A stretch of DNA of 25,718 bases. Source: a virus. Position 1 is the stretch's first letter, and each line of letters begins with the position of its first letter. Of this stretch, positions 6,426 to 13,695 are shown in pieces. The position numbers and the translations under genes are program-made. The notes under the pieces were generated by a model, which was not told where the DNA came from, searched no databases, and worked only from the letters and a program-made list of their open reading frames with translations. Where the stretch lies: positions 1-25,718 of the IMG/VR virus record IMGVR_UViG_3300047444_000128; one strand, 5' to 3'.

Positions 6426-8202
6426 TAAGCACTCCTTCGTTTGTGTTCATGCAGTTCGCATATTCCTCGCGTGGGAGATGCGGCCACATGTCGGATATAT
6501 CGGCGGGTTTGAATTTCCCGTCTTCCATTGCAGCCTGCACACGGGGAGCAATCAATTCATTCGGGTCCATGTGCATAACGATTACGATCGGCCCCTGATG
6601 GGATATGTCGAATATCGTGTCCATCGCATGGGATAATGCATTCAGTGAATTGAATTCCATGGTGGTGATATTGAATGCCTTCGCCACCTTCACAAAGTCA
6701 GGAAGGCTCATGCCAGATCGAGGACCGGACATCACTTCACGCTTGAAGTGATTGTTCTGTGCGATCTTCATCGTGGCATAGCCATCATTCTCGTAGACGA
6801 ATATGGCCATCCGCAAACGGTGGTGCGCAATGGTCTGCAACTCCTGCAGGTTCATCATCGCACCACCGTCACCGGTAAGGCATATCACTGGGCCACATCC
6901 GGTGAATGCCGCACCGATCGCTGCAGGTATACCCCATCCCATTGGAGATACTCCACCAGAATGGATGAGACGCTGACCTGATCGCAACTTCAGTGTCTGG
7001 AATGTCGGTATGAAGCAAAATCCAACATCAGTAACCACGATCGCATCATCGGGCATTTGATCGGCTAACTGCTCGACAACTCCGTATGAACTAATGCCAA
7101 TAGAAGGAACAGGTATTACTATTTTCTCATATTTCTTTTTCATTCCCTCGCAATGCAATGCCCACTTTTCAAATCCGGGAAACGTATATTTTTCCTTGAA
7201 AAGCGTCAGAAACTCTTTTGCATCTGCGATAACACCAATGTCAGCCCTGATGGTTGGTTTCTTGTATATTTCCGCACCGTCTACATCAACGATGATCAGT
7301 TTTGCATTAGGTGCGAACAGATCAGATGCATGGCCTATCTGCGCAACAGTCAATCTCGTTCCTATCGCAAGTATCACATCGGCATTCTGAACTGCGAAAT
7401 TACTGGCTCGATCTCCAAAGATACCACATCGACCGATATATCGGTGATGATCTGTCGGCATGATATCTGCCGCACCCCATGATGATACGACGGGAATTCC
7501 AGCCAGATAAAATACAGTCCTGAATTCCTCGACGGCATCTGCGAGCCTCACACCATTACCAACGATAACAACTGGCCTCTTTGCAGAAGACAGAACATGA
7601 ATAACTTCATCTACTGCATTGGATAGTACGTCATCTTTCCATTCCAACAATGGAGCGATTAACTCTCCCCAAAGTTCATCTGGATCAATTTCCGCAGCCT
7701 GAATGTCCAGAGGTATCTCGATTAACACTGGACCCTTGCGTCCTGTATTTGCAATTCGAACAGCTCTCTCAAGCTCAAGTTTGAGATGATTTGTCTCCTT
7801 AATAGTCGCCACATATTTTGTGATCGGCCTCATTAGAGATGGCGTGTTTAGCTCATTCATACCAACCTGACGGCAACCACTGCGACCCTTCATGGTATGG
7901 CTTGTCACCTGACCGGCAATGATCAGCATCGGAATACTGTCGACGTATGCGCAGGCAACACCAGTCATCGCATTAGTGCCGCCGGGACCAGCCGTAACAC
8001 TGACGACCGACATCTTGCCGGTAACCCTCGCTTCTGCCTCTGCCGCCATGGCCGCAGCCTGCTCGTGCTGCATCGATATGACGTGGATATTGGGATGGTT
8101 GGCTATGGCATCATTGAGATGCATCGCGCCAGCACCGCACACCCCATAGACGCGGGGGGATAGTTTGGCGATGAAGTCTGCAACGTATTCTGCAACCTTC
8201 AT
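6373..8202 (-). CDS. Thiamine-diphosphate enzyme, acetolactate-synthase-like (609 aa)
   Basis: A full-length three-domain ThDP enzyme of the acetolactate synthase/pyruvate oxidase group, normally about 550-600 residues. The Pyr domain has the catalytic Glu in ISMQHEQAAAMAAEA (E47) and TAGPGGTNAMTG. The middle domain has RPVVIVGNGVR and ILAIGTRL. The PP domain has the metal-binding motif GDGGAMMNLQEL followed about 25 residues later by ENDGY. The chemistry is decarboxylation of a 2-keto acid, possibly with carboligation. In sugar pathways the relative YerE adds a two-carbon branch to a keto-sugar, which makes a branched-sugar role conceivable here. The start overlaps the radical SAM stop by 4 nt. 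A short C-terminal extension (last 30 or so residues) overlaps the methyltransferase gene. Confidence 0.88.
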   Translation of the reverse strand: MKVAEYVADFIAKLSPRVYGVCGAGAMHLNDAIANHPNIHVISMQHEQAAAMAAEAEARVTGKMSVVSVTAGPGGTNAMTGVACAYVDSIPMLIIAGQVTSHTMKGRSGCRQVGMNELNTPSLMRPITKYVATIKETNHLKLELERAVRIANTGRKGPVLIEIPLDIQAAEIDPDELWGELIAPLLEWKDDVLSNAVDEVIHVLSSAKRPVVIVGNGVRLADAVEEFRTVFYLAGIPVVSSWGAADIMPTDHHRYIGRCGIFGDRASNFAVQNADVILAIGTRLTVAQIGHASDLFAPNAKLIIVDVDGAEIYKKPTIRADIGVIADAKEFLTLFKEKYTFPGFEKWALHCEGMKKKYEKIVIPVPSIGISSYGVVEQLADQMPDDAIVVTDVGFCFIPTFQTLKLRSGQRLIHSGGVSPMGWGIPAAIGAAFTGCGPVICLTGDGGAMMNLQELQTIAHHRLRMAIFVYENDGYATMKIAQNNHFKREVMSGPRSGMSLPDFVKVAKAFNITTMEFNSLNALSHAMDTIFDISHQGPIVIVMHMDPNELIAPRVQAAMEDGKFKPADISDMWPHLPREEYANCMNTNEGVLNVVRRSERPRQKELGSD

Positions 8203-9341
8203 AGAAATCCCATATGCGGTGGAGCAGGCGATGTCGGGAAACTAACCTCGCCTTTTTGCAATTTATCCAGCCATGAATTCGTATTCGTCTGCAGGCAATT
8301 CGGGCCGCAATTCTTCTGCGCATCGAATTCATCGCTGGCGAGATAGTTCAGAACTTCCCAGTAACGATCGCTCTGGTAGATGTCGCGAAAACGATGCGTA
8401 CAGATATTTCCGATATGGAATTTCTTGTACCGCTCATTGAATAGCTGTCCGCAAGGTGCAATCAATCCATTGCCTGACATCTGGATAATGAACGGTGGTC
8501 CGTAGCATCTCTTGTAGTCTCTACGCCCTTCATCTGCGAGGCGTGACCACTTGACGGCAACCCTGAAGCCTTCATCGCTATACGTTTCTGCCTCTTGGAA
8601 TACAGGAAAGAGCGCATCGTACTTGCGATAATCGACACCAAGATCATTATCGCGACTATCAGCCGTGTGCTTGAAGATAAGGTAGTCGGGTCGCAGCGTC
8701 TTCGCCAAGCGACATAAAGGTATAATCTGGTCAGCATCTTGTGGCATCAGGACCATCTGCATATTGATATTCACAGGCAGATTGTCTCTGTGCTTTATCT
8801 CCATGGCATCCTTGATGTTCTGAACCACGCGATCGTAGTCCCGCTGCTGCAGGCCCATGATCTCGGAATAACGCTTTCGATCTCCACCGGAGAAATTGAA
8901 CCGGAGATACGTCAGGTGCGGGAGAATTCTCTCCAGAACCTTTTTGGTCAGGCGCACACCATTTGATGACATGCCTATCTGGATGCCAAGACGTCCACCA
9001 TACTCAATCGTCTCATCGAACCACGGCACAACCGTAGACTCACCATCACTGATAAGACTGATGCCCTTGACACCGATCTCAGCAGCATCATCAAGATAGT
9101 CTAGCGCATTCTGCTTGGTAATGACCTCGCCCTCGGATGACTGCAGCTGGGCGTAACAGAAATTACACGCCGCATTGCACTTGCGCGTCCAAGCCACATC
9201 CATGGTGATGGGCGCTATGCGCTCGCCACGCTGCCATGCCTCGACACGATCGCGATACCAGCCAACCTTTGTGCCATCGAGTTGCAGATCGTGGGGAGAT
9301 CCTACGATCTTGTCGACCAGTTCCGGCATGGGTGATGTCAT
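8199..9341 (-). CDS. Radical SAM/SPASM-type enzyme (380 aa)
   Basis: The [4Fe-4S]-SAM motif CNAACNFC (C55, C59, C62) is clear, followed by GISLISDGES, MSSNGVRLT and YLRFNFSGGD, matching the beta strands of a radical SAM barrel. The C-terminal part has further cysteines at C279, C297 (NGLIAPCGQLF) and the pair C345/C349 (CGPNC), as in SPASM or twitch auxiliary-cluster domains. Such enzymes perform oxidations, epimerisations or peptide and sugar modifications; the substrate cannot be read here. It is translated with the ThDP enzyme (ATGA overlap), so the two may act in sequence. The ATG has GAAAGG 7 nt upstream. It follows a gap with a hairpin after the small gene at 9399-9782. Confidence 0.88.
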   Translation of the reverse strand: MTSPMPELVDKIVGSPHDLQLDGTKVGWYRDRVEAWQRGERIAPITMDVAWTRKCNAACNFCYAQLQSSEGEVITKQNALDYLDDAAEIGVKGISLISDGESTVVPWFDETIEYGGRLGIQIGMSSNGVRLTKKVLERILPHLTYLRFNFSGGDRKRYSEIMGLQQRDYDRVVQNIKDAMEIKHRDNLPVNINMQMVLMPQDADQIIPLCRLAKTLRPDYLIFKHTADSRDNDLGVDYRKYDALFPVFQEAETYSDEGFRVAVKWSRLADEGRRDYKRCYGPPFIIQMSGNGLIAPCGQLFNERYKKFHIGNICTHRFRDIYQSDRYWEVLNYLASDEFDAQKNCGPNCLQTNTNSWLDKLQKGEVSFPTSPAPPHMGFL

Positions 9342-9363
9342 CTTGAAACCTTTCAGGAGAATG

Positions 9364-9385
9364 CCTCCCGCATTTGCGCGGGAGG
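9364..9385 (-). terminator. 8-bp hairpin between small gene and radical SAM gene
   Basis: CCTCCCGC at 9364-9371 pairs perfectly with GCGGGAGG at 9378-9385 around a 6-nt loop, 13 nt downstream of the stop at 9399. On the minus strand CATTCTCC follows, so the U-run is poor. It is a terminator-like, attenuating or 3'-stabilising hairpin. Confidence 0.5.
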
Positions 9386-9398
9386 GGACGCGAGCGAT

Positions 9399-9782
9399 CT
9401 ACTTTTTCTTCTTGCCGTTCTTGATGAAGTCTATTGCTGCCTTGCCAGTGAGCGGCATCTTGCTCCGCTCCTTTGCTTCAGAGGCCTTGCGAGCCTTTGT
9501 CATCTGTTCAGCAACCACCGGATCTCGGCGATCGAGGAAGGACGGTATCTCAGTCTCGACCGGAGGATAGCCGATGGCTTCTGCAACCATAGCCCTGACC
9601 TCAACCGGAACCGGTTTTGGCTTGGCCATGTCCTGCACAACCAATCCAGTCTTGATCTGGGCTTCCAGCCTTCGCCTTTGCCTTTCCAGCTTTCTCAACT
9701 CATTGCTGGCACGGGTGAGGCGCTTTAGCCAACGCTTGCATGCCGCATCGACAGCACTGTGCTTTTGCTCTAGTGTGAGCAT
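9399..9782 (-). CDS. Small basic coiled-coil protein (127 aa), hairpin-flanked
   Basis: A 127-residue, Lys/Arg-rich protein. The start chosen is the ATG at 9782 (MLTLEQKHSAVD) because GGAGAAGACA lies directly before it; an in-frame upstream ATG at 9872 would read through the hairpins. Residues about 10-47 form a strongly helical segment (KRWLKRLTRASNELRKLERQRRRLEAQIK). A Pro-rich linker follows, and the end is a lysine run (NGKKKK). It has no enzyme motif and could bind nucleic acid. Hairpins lie on both sides, an arrangement like that of phage morons, although no promoter was recognised. Function unknown. Confidence 0.75.
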   Translation of the reverse strand: MLTLEQKHSAVDAACKRWLKRLTRASNELRKLERQRRRLEAQIKTGLVVQDMAKPKPVPVEVRAMVAEAIGYPPVETEIPSFLDRRDPVVAEQMTKARKASEAKERSKMPLTGKAAIDFIKNGKKKK

Positions 9783-9805
9783 TGTCTTCTCCTGATTTAC
9801 GGTTT

Positions 9806-9854
9806 CAAACAACCCGGCGGCGTCAACCGCCGGGCCAGCCGGTGATTCCGGCTG
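9806..9854 (-). terminator. Double hairpin, terminator-like
   Basis: Two perfect inverted repeats sit side by side: CCCGGCGG 9813-9820 with CCGCCGGG 9827-9834 (loop 6), and CAGCCGG 9836-9842 with CCGGCTG 9848-9854 (loop 5). On the minus strand the second stem reached is followed by TTGTTTGAAAC, a modest U-rich tail. It lies after the stop at 9866 and before the gene starting at 9782, so it may limit read-through between the heptose-like and radical SAM halves of the cassette. Confidence 0.6.
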
Positions 9855-9865
9855 ACAGGAGAAGT

Positions 9866-10054
9866 CTACCATGAGGGGTCCGTGATTTTTCCCAATTTGA
9901 TGTTTGTGGTCACGCCAGATAAGGACAACTTGCGTGTTTTCGTAAACTTGACATCAGGCTTACCAAGCTTAACTCGTGCGTTTTCCGTCGTCAGCCAGTG
10001 AAGAAACATAAGTAACTCGGGCGTATAATCAGCAATAATATTTTTATTTTGCAT
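9866..10054 (-). CDS. Small hypothetical protein (62 aa)
   Basis: A 62-residue basic protein, starting MQNKNIIADYTPELLMFLHW and ending KITDPSW. It begins 1 nt after the stop of the sugar O-methyltransferase gene and ends just before the double hairpin, so it is the last gene of that transcript segment. There is no membrane span or known motif. Tight spacing supports it as a translated gene. The function is unknown; an accessory role in the sugar cassette is only a guess. Confidence 0.55.
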   Translation of the reverse strand: MQNKNIIADYTPELLMFLHWLTTENARVKLGKPDVKFTKTRKLSLSGVTTNIKLGKITDPSW

Positions 10055-10055
10055 T

Positions 10056-11429
10056 TTAGTACGTCCCGATTTTTTCCACGCCGGACAGGGCGTCGACGAG
10101 TTTCTTAAGAGCAGGATCTCCTGTTGCCTTGTGAGCGCATGCGGCTATCCACAATATCTCTTTCGGACACAGTATGCGTCTCAGATCATTGTTCTTTGTA
10201 ACGATGCTGAGAAACATCTTTGCATTATCGACCGTCATGTCCTGACGCAGCAACTCGAGCCCTTCCAGATATGTCTCACGATTGAAAAAGCATCCCTTCA
10301 GGACTGACCAGTCGGAGAATTTCTGAACCGGAGTAGCTCGTTCGTATATCGTTTCCACAAAATCACGTCCGCAACACATCATCTTGACGAGAGTAACATC
10401 TGCAGTCTGCGATCGTGTTGCCCACGCCATGGACGGCCTTGGTGCCCAGAATGTACGGCTCTCGTGCATTGCCGTAATGGCCTGACCCATGTAATTGAGA
10501 GAATAGAAAAACCTTGGCTTATACTGATCAAGCCACGTCATATAGAACGACACCCAAGTATCGCTCATCTCCTGCATTGATCCGACATTAATAACCAGAT
10601 CGCTCATGGCTGTGTATTCGTGCAGCCTGCCGATCGGCACAAGAACAATGCGCGTTCCGGGATCTTTTCCTTCCCAGTATCCTATGTCGTCGCCCAGTTC
10701 AGCCCTTAAGCAAACTTCCGAATAAAATAGTGACTCTGGCAGATCGACGATGACGTAGCGCCGAATCTTTGCCGTCTTGTTTATCATCCAGAGGCGAGCC
10801 AGAGCGCCATAGCCGCCACCAATCTCAAGTATCCTGTCAAGCATTGGTACGTCTTCCTGACATCGGAACATGATCCGCATGTGCCAGTAGAAGACGTTAC
10901 TTGTCAGTCTCTTCTCCCCGTAACACCAGTGCAGTGTGTCTGGAATTGACTTTACATTGTCATGCAGACTGAATTGAGTTTCCAGCCTGTGCGGAAATTC
11001 CTCATTCACAAGCTTTTCGAATATCAGAAACTCAGACTTGCGTGGCTTGGCTGGTTCCCTGTGATCAAACGGTATCTTCGCCTGCGCATAATGAAGAACG
11101 TCACGGCATGTCGTGAACTGCTTTGTGTTCTCGTAGAAAGACTTCGACCATTCCAGCCATCGCGAATCCAGACATCCATCTATATCAACGACCGGAGGAT
11201 CTAGTAATCGTGCAGCCTCCAGATGCCTTCTGGCATCGGATAGAATTGTTTCGTCCCTGCCATCCCTTGGATCGCTTGCAATTGCCTCTGCCATCCACTT
11301 TTCATGCGATGCCTCAGAGTCATTGAACTTATTGCGGGCAACTGCTTCCTTCTCATAGAAGGCATCCATGTCTTCGTCATCGGCGAGCATGTAACGGTCG
11401 CCGGTATGATCGGAAACGGCAACCTTCAC
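10056..11429 (-). CDS. Putative sugar O-methyltransferase (457 aa)
   Basis: A large SAM-dependent methyltransferase. The SAM motif ILEIGGGYGALARLW (around residues 200-214) is followed by the acidic strand-2 motif YVIVDLPESLFYSE and then DLVINVGSMQEMSD. This set matches the family annotated as putative sugar O-methyltransferase (TIGR04371/NanM type, from memory), found in polysaccharide clusters. The N-terminal 170 or so residues are helical and precede the catalytic domain. I chose the GTG at 11429, whose GTGA overlaps the stop of the previous gene; an ATG at 11390 is an alternative, and the longer frame to 11510 starts inside the upstream gene. It would methylate a sugar hydroxyl during or after assembly of the glycan. 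Confidence 0.82.
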   Translation of the reverse strand: MKVAVSDHTGDRYMLADDEDMDAFYEKEAVARNKFNDSEASHEKWMAEAIASDPRDGRDETILSDARRHLEAARLLDPPVVDIDGCLDSRWLEWSKSFYENTKQFTTCRDVLHYAQAKIPFDHREPAKPRKSEFLIFEKLVNEEFPHRLETQFSLHDNVKSIPDTLHWCYGEKRLTSNVFYWHMRIMFRCQEDVPMLDRILEIGGGYGALARLWMINKTAKIRRYVIVDLPESLFYSEVCLRAELGDDIGYWEGKDPGTRIVLVPIGRLHEYTAMSDLVINVGSMQEMSDTWVSFYMTWLDQYKPRFFYSLNYMGQAITAMHESRTFWAPRPSMAWATRSQTADVTLVKMMCCGRDFVETIYERATPVQKFSDWSVLKGCFFNRETYLEGLELLRQDMTVDNAKMFLSIVTKNNDLRRILCPKEILWIAACAHKATGDPALKKLVDALSGVEKIGTY

Positions 11430-11629
11430 AGTTTTTGTCTTTCTTCCTTGGTCATGTGCATACGGAGCTTTGAGTCGTCGCCTTTGTTTTCCTTGAACAC
11501 CTCGACCCACTTACCCGGCATCAAGGCGCGAAGCAGTCTCTCATACTGCAGCATTGATGCACCCTGTACATCAGCAGGTATGTCAGATCCAAACTTGATG
11601 ACGACGTGAAGAGGATGATCAAGCGCCAT
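11426..11629 (-). CDS. Small hypothetical protein in heptose-like cluster (67 aa)
   Basis: A 67-residue protein, starting MALDHPLHVVIKFGSDIPAD and ending in a charged tail (MTKEERQKL). The ATG at 11629 has GAGG 7 nt upstream and overlaps the end of the isomerase gene by 11 nt. Its stop overlaps the GTG of the methyltransferase. The linked overlaps on both sides argue that it is translated. It has no recognisable domain and could be an adaptor for a neighbouring enzyme. Confidence 0.65.
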   Translation of the reverse strand: MALDHPLHVVIKFGSDIPADVQGASMLQYERLLRALMPGKWVEVFKENKGDDSKLRMHMTKEERQKL

Positions 11630-12164
11630 CGATAACCTCAAACAGAAAATCATGCAGGATGGCTAGGTGAACATTCTCGACAACGCCATAGCTGTGCGAG
11701 GGAACGTAGAAATTCACTCCACCCTTGCCGCGAATTTTATTATCAGGCTCAAACCCGCTCAACGTAACCACATTCATGTGCAGGCTACATGCCGTGTCGA
11801 CGGCCCTTACGATGCTTGAACTGTTTCCTGAACTGGATATGGCAAACAAAACGTCTCCAAGCCTGCCATGGCTCATCATTGGCACCCTGAACACGCTGTC
11901 ATAGCCAATATCGTTACTGATGCATGTCAATGACGCGGGATCATTGAAGCATAGCGTGGGCAAACCACCATTCTTCTGATAGTCCGCTGCCATATGGCTG
12001 GCGATCGATGCAGACCCTCCATTGCCTATGAAGATAAGCCTCGCACCGTGCGGACCAGCTGTGTCTCTCGCCATCTTGAGATAACCAGCCACAGACCCGT
12101 AGCCGTGTTCCTCGACCTCGACATGCTCCAGCGCGGATACGATGTCGTTATAGAATTGTCTCAT
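11619..12164 (-). CDS. SIS-domain phosphosugar isomerase, GmhA-like
   Basis: A single SIS domain of 181 residues, close to GmhA (about 190). The phosphosugar-binding motifs are present: FIGNGGSASIASHMAADY (residues 45-62) and ISSSGNSSSIVRAVD (109-123), with a C-terminal helix VENVHLAILHDFLFEV. GmhA converts sedoheptulose 7-phosphate to D-glycero-D-manno-heptose 7-phosphate, the first step to nucleotide-activated heptose. By-eye alignment puts H57, D61, E163 and H171 where E. coli GmhA has its zinc ligands H61, E65, Q172 and H180. Two of the four are therefore conservative changes, and a related ketose phosphate substrate is possible. It is coupled by ATGA to the upstream kinase-nucleotidyltransferase gene, the next enzyme in the pathway. 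Confidence 0.85.
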   Translation of the reverse strand: MRQFYNDIVSALEHVEVEEHGYGSVAGYLKMARDTAGPHGARLIFIGNGGSASIASHMAADYQKNGGLPTLCFNDPASLTCISNDIGYDSVFRVPMMSHGRLGDVLFAISSSGNSSSIVRAVDTACSLHMNVVTLSGFEPDNKIRGKGGVNFYVPSHSYGVVENVHLAILHDFLFEVIDGA

Positions 12165-13579
12165 GCCAAGAGCGCCTCGACAGTCTGTATGATTTCCTGA
12201 CGGTTTACATGCCGCCGATGACCTACGATCGATGTCTTGATCGCTCCTGCTATATTCCCAACGAATGCAGCCATTTGAACCGGCAGACCAGTTGCTACCA
12301 GAGGCGCACTAACCGCCATAACGGCATCACCGGCACCCATCGTATCAATTCCCCCAGACACAAATGCTGGTGCAAGACCGGCACCCTTGAGATCCATCCA
12401 CCTAGACCCAAACTTGCCGTGCGTTACGACCATCTGGTTGCACCCGGTAAGGCCGCGCAATCTCTCAATAACAATATCGATGGGATCTATCTGCATACCA
12501 GCAGCAAGTCTTGCCTCTGGATCATCAATGCATATGAATTTTGGCTTTAGATACTTGGTGACAGTATTAAAACCGTAATTCCCTGCATTGCTTTGCGAAT
12601 TAACCGCGAGAAAACGCGCCCACTCAAGAGTGTCACGCTCCTTCACTTCCAGAAGACCATGCCCAAAGTCCATCGCAATGACGACATCAGATCCTGCAAC
12701 CACTTCACTAAGTTGCTCCTGAAACTTCCTTCTCCTGACGCTGGAGAGGCACAATCTCTGCTGCGAGTAGACATCGAAGATCTTCCTGTTGAAGTCCTTG
12801 TCGACGTATCGCGTCTTCTTGACGTATTCGGTCGGTGAAATTCCCTCGGAGAACTTCCATTCACCATGTTTGCTTGCGGCAATCGCGCCGCCCTCGAATT
12901 GCTCGCATCCAACCTCTACTACGGCAAGCATCATCTCCTTGGATGATTTGCCAAGACCCTGCACATACCGGTATTCGTCGACGATCGTCTCGCCGACAAA
13001 CGATATTCTCAGCTTGTCTGCCTCGTCGAATGCCGCAAGTATGGCGCTCCTGAAATCAAGATTCTTTGCATGCTCCAGATACTTGACCACGTCCTCGGAG
13101 AACATCTCCGATTTCAGGATTGCACTTGACGATAGCTTCTCTGTGTCTGTGACCACGAGCCTGCCCCCCACTGACTCCACGGCCATTCTTTCAAGATCCA
13201 GCCCTGCATCATTGCTGCCTTTGTAATCGATTCCCTTGACGTAGATGGCGGGTTTGATTCGAGAAATGACTTCCACTGCAGATGGGCTGGAATTAATGAC
13301 GACCTCATCAACGCATGATAATGCCTTAATGGCTGCCGCCCTCTGCTCTGCTGTGAACCTTGGCCGTCCAAGTCCCTTGTCGACATATTTGTCATCCGTA
13401 ATGCTCACTACAAGACGATCGCCAAGCTTTCTGGCTTCCTGCAAATGCCTGATGTGACCGACATGCAATAGATCGAAGCAGCCGTGCGCAAGGACCGTGC
13501 GCGGTGCCGTGACGAGATGGTCGACAGACCAGACGCCGTTCAAGACCTCTTGCGCGGTTCCCACCACGCCCTCGCGCAA
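12161..13579 (-). CDS. Bifunctional nucleotidyltransferase-PfkB kinase (HldE-like, reversed domains)
   Basis: Two fused enzymes. Residues about 27-160 form an RfaE2-type nucleotidyltransferase with GCFDLLHVGH (HxGH at 39-42), GRPRFTAEQR and YVKGIDYKG. Residues about 190-470 form a PfkB/ribokinase-type kinase with VGETIVDEY, ICIDDPEAR and the catalytic GIDTMGAGDAV (D418). HldE phosphorylates heptose 7-phosphate at C1 and later adenylylates heptose 1-phosphate. Canonical HldE has the kinase first; here the order is reversed. The donor nucleotide (ATP or CTP) cannot be read. The start is uncertain: TTG at 13579, GTG at 13564 or TTG at 13543 are all possible and none changes the domains. It pairs with the GmhA-like gene downstream. 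No GmhB phosphatase or HldD epimerase is in the window. Confidence 0.87.
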   Translation of the reverse strand: MREGVVGTAQEVLNGVWSVDHLVTAPRTVLAHGCFDLLHVGHIRHLQEARKLGDRLVVSITDDKYVDKGLGRPRFTAEQRAAAIKALSCVDEVVINSSPSAVEVISRIKPAIYVKGIDYKGSNDAGLDLERMAVESVGGRLVVTDTEKLSSSAILKSEMFSEDVVKYLEHAKNLDFRSAILAAFDEADKLRISFVGETIVDEYRYVQGLGKSSKEMMLAVVEVGCEQFEGGAIAASKHGEWKFSEGISPTEYVKKTRYVDKDFNRKIFDVYSQQRLCLSSVRRRKFQEQLSEVVAGSDVVIAMDFGHGLLEVKERDTLEWARFLAVNSQSNAGNYGFNTVTKYLKPKFICIDDPEARLAAGMQIDPIDIVIERLRGLTGCNQMVVTHGKFGSRWMDLKGAGLAPAFVSGGIDTMGAGDAVMAVSAPLVATGLPVQMAAFVGNIAGAIKTSIVGHRRHVNRQEIIQTVEALLA

Positions 13580-13695
13580 CCATTTGGCAAATCTTCTGAC
13601 TTTAATTCCACATCAGAAGCGTCTTCCCATCCATTAAGGTTTTTAGCGGCAACCTTTGCCGCAATCTCTGCAATTTCCCTCATTGATAACATCAT
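13540..13695 (-). CDS. Small hypothetical protein (51 aa)
   Basis: A 51-residue frame with ATG at 13695 overlapping the stop of the glycosyltransferase (ATGA); a second ATG follows at 13692. It begins MMLSMREIAEIAAKVAAKN, an Ala/Glu/Lys amphipathic helix, then an acidic linker and a Trp pair near the C-terminus (ARAWWEPRKRS). It fills a gap of over 100 nt between the glycosyltransferase and the kinase-nucleotidyltransferase and overlaps the start region of the latter. The coupling and natural composition favour a real gene of unknown function. Confidence 0.6.
   Translation of the reverse strand: MMLSMREIAEIAAKVAAKNLNGWEDASDVELKSEDLPNGCARAWWEPRKRS

Noticed and set aside
9783-9872. Upstream ATG (9872) for the 127-residue gene
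   Set aside because: It would translate through two perfect hairpins and has no SD, whereas the ATG at 9782 has a good one.
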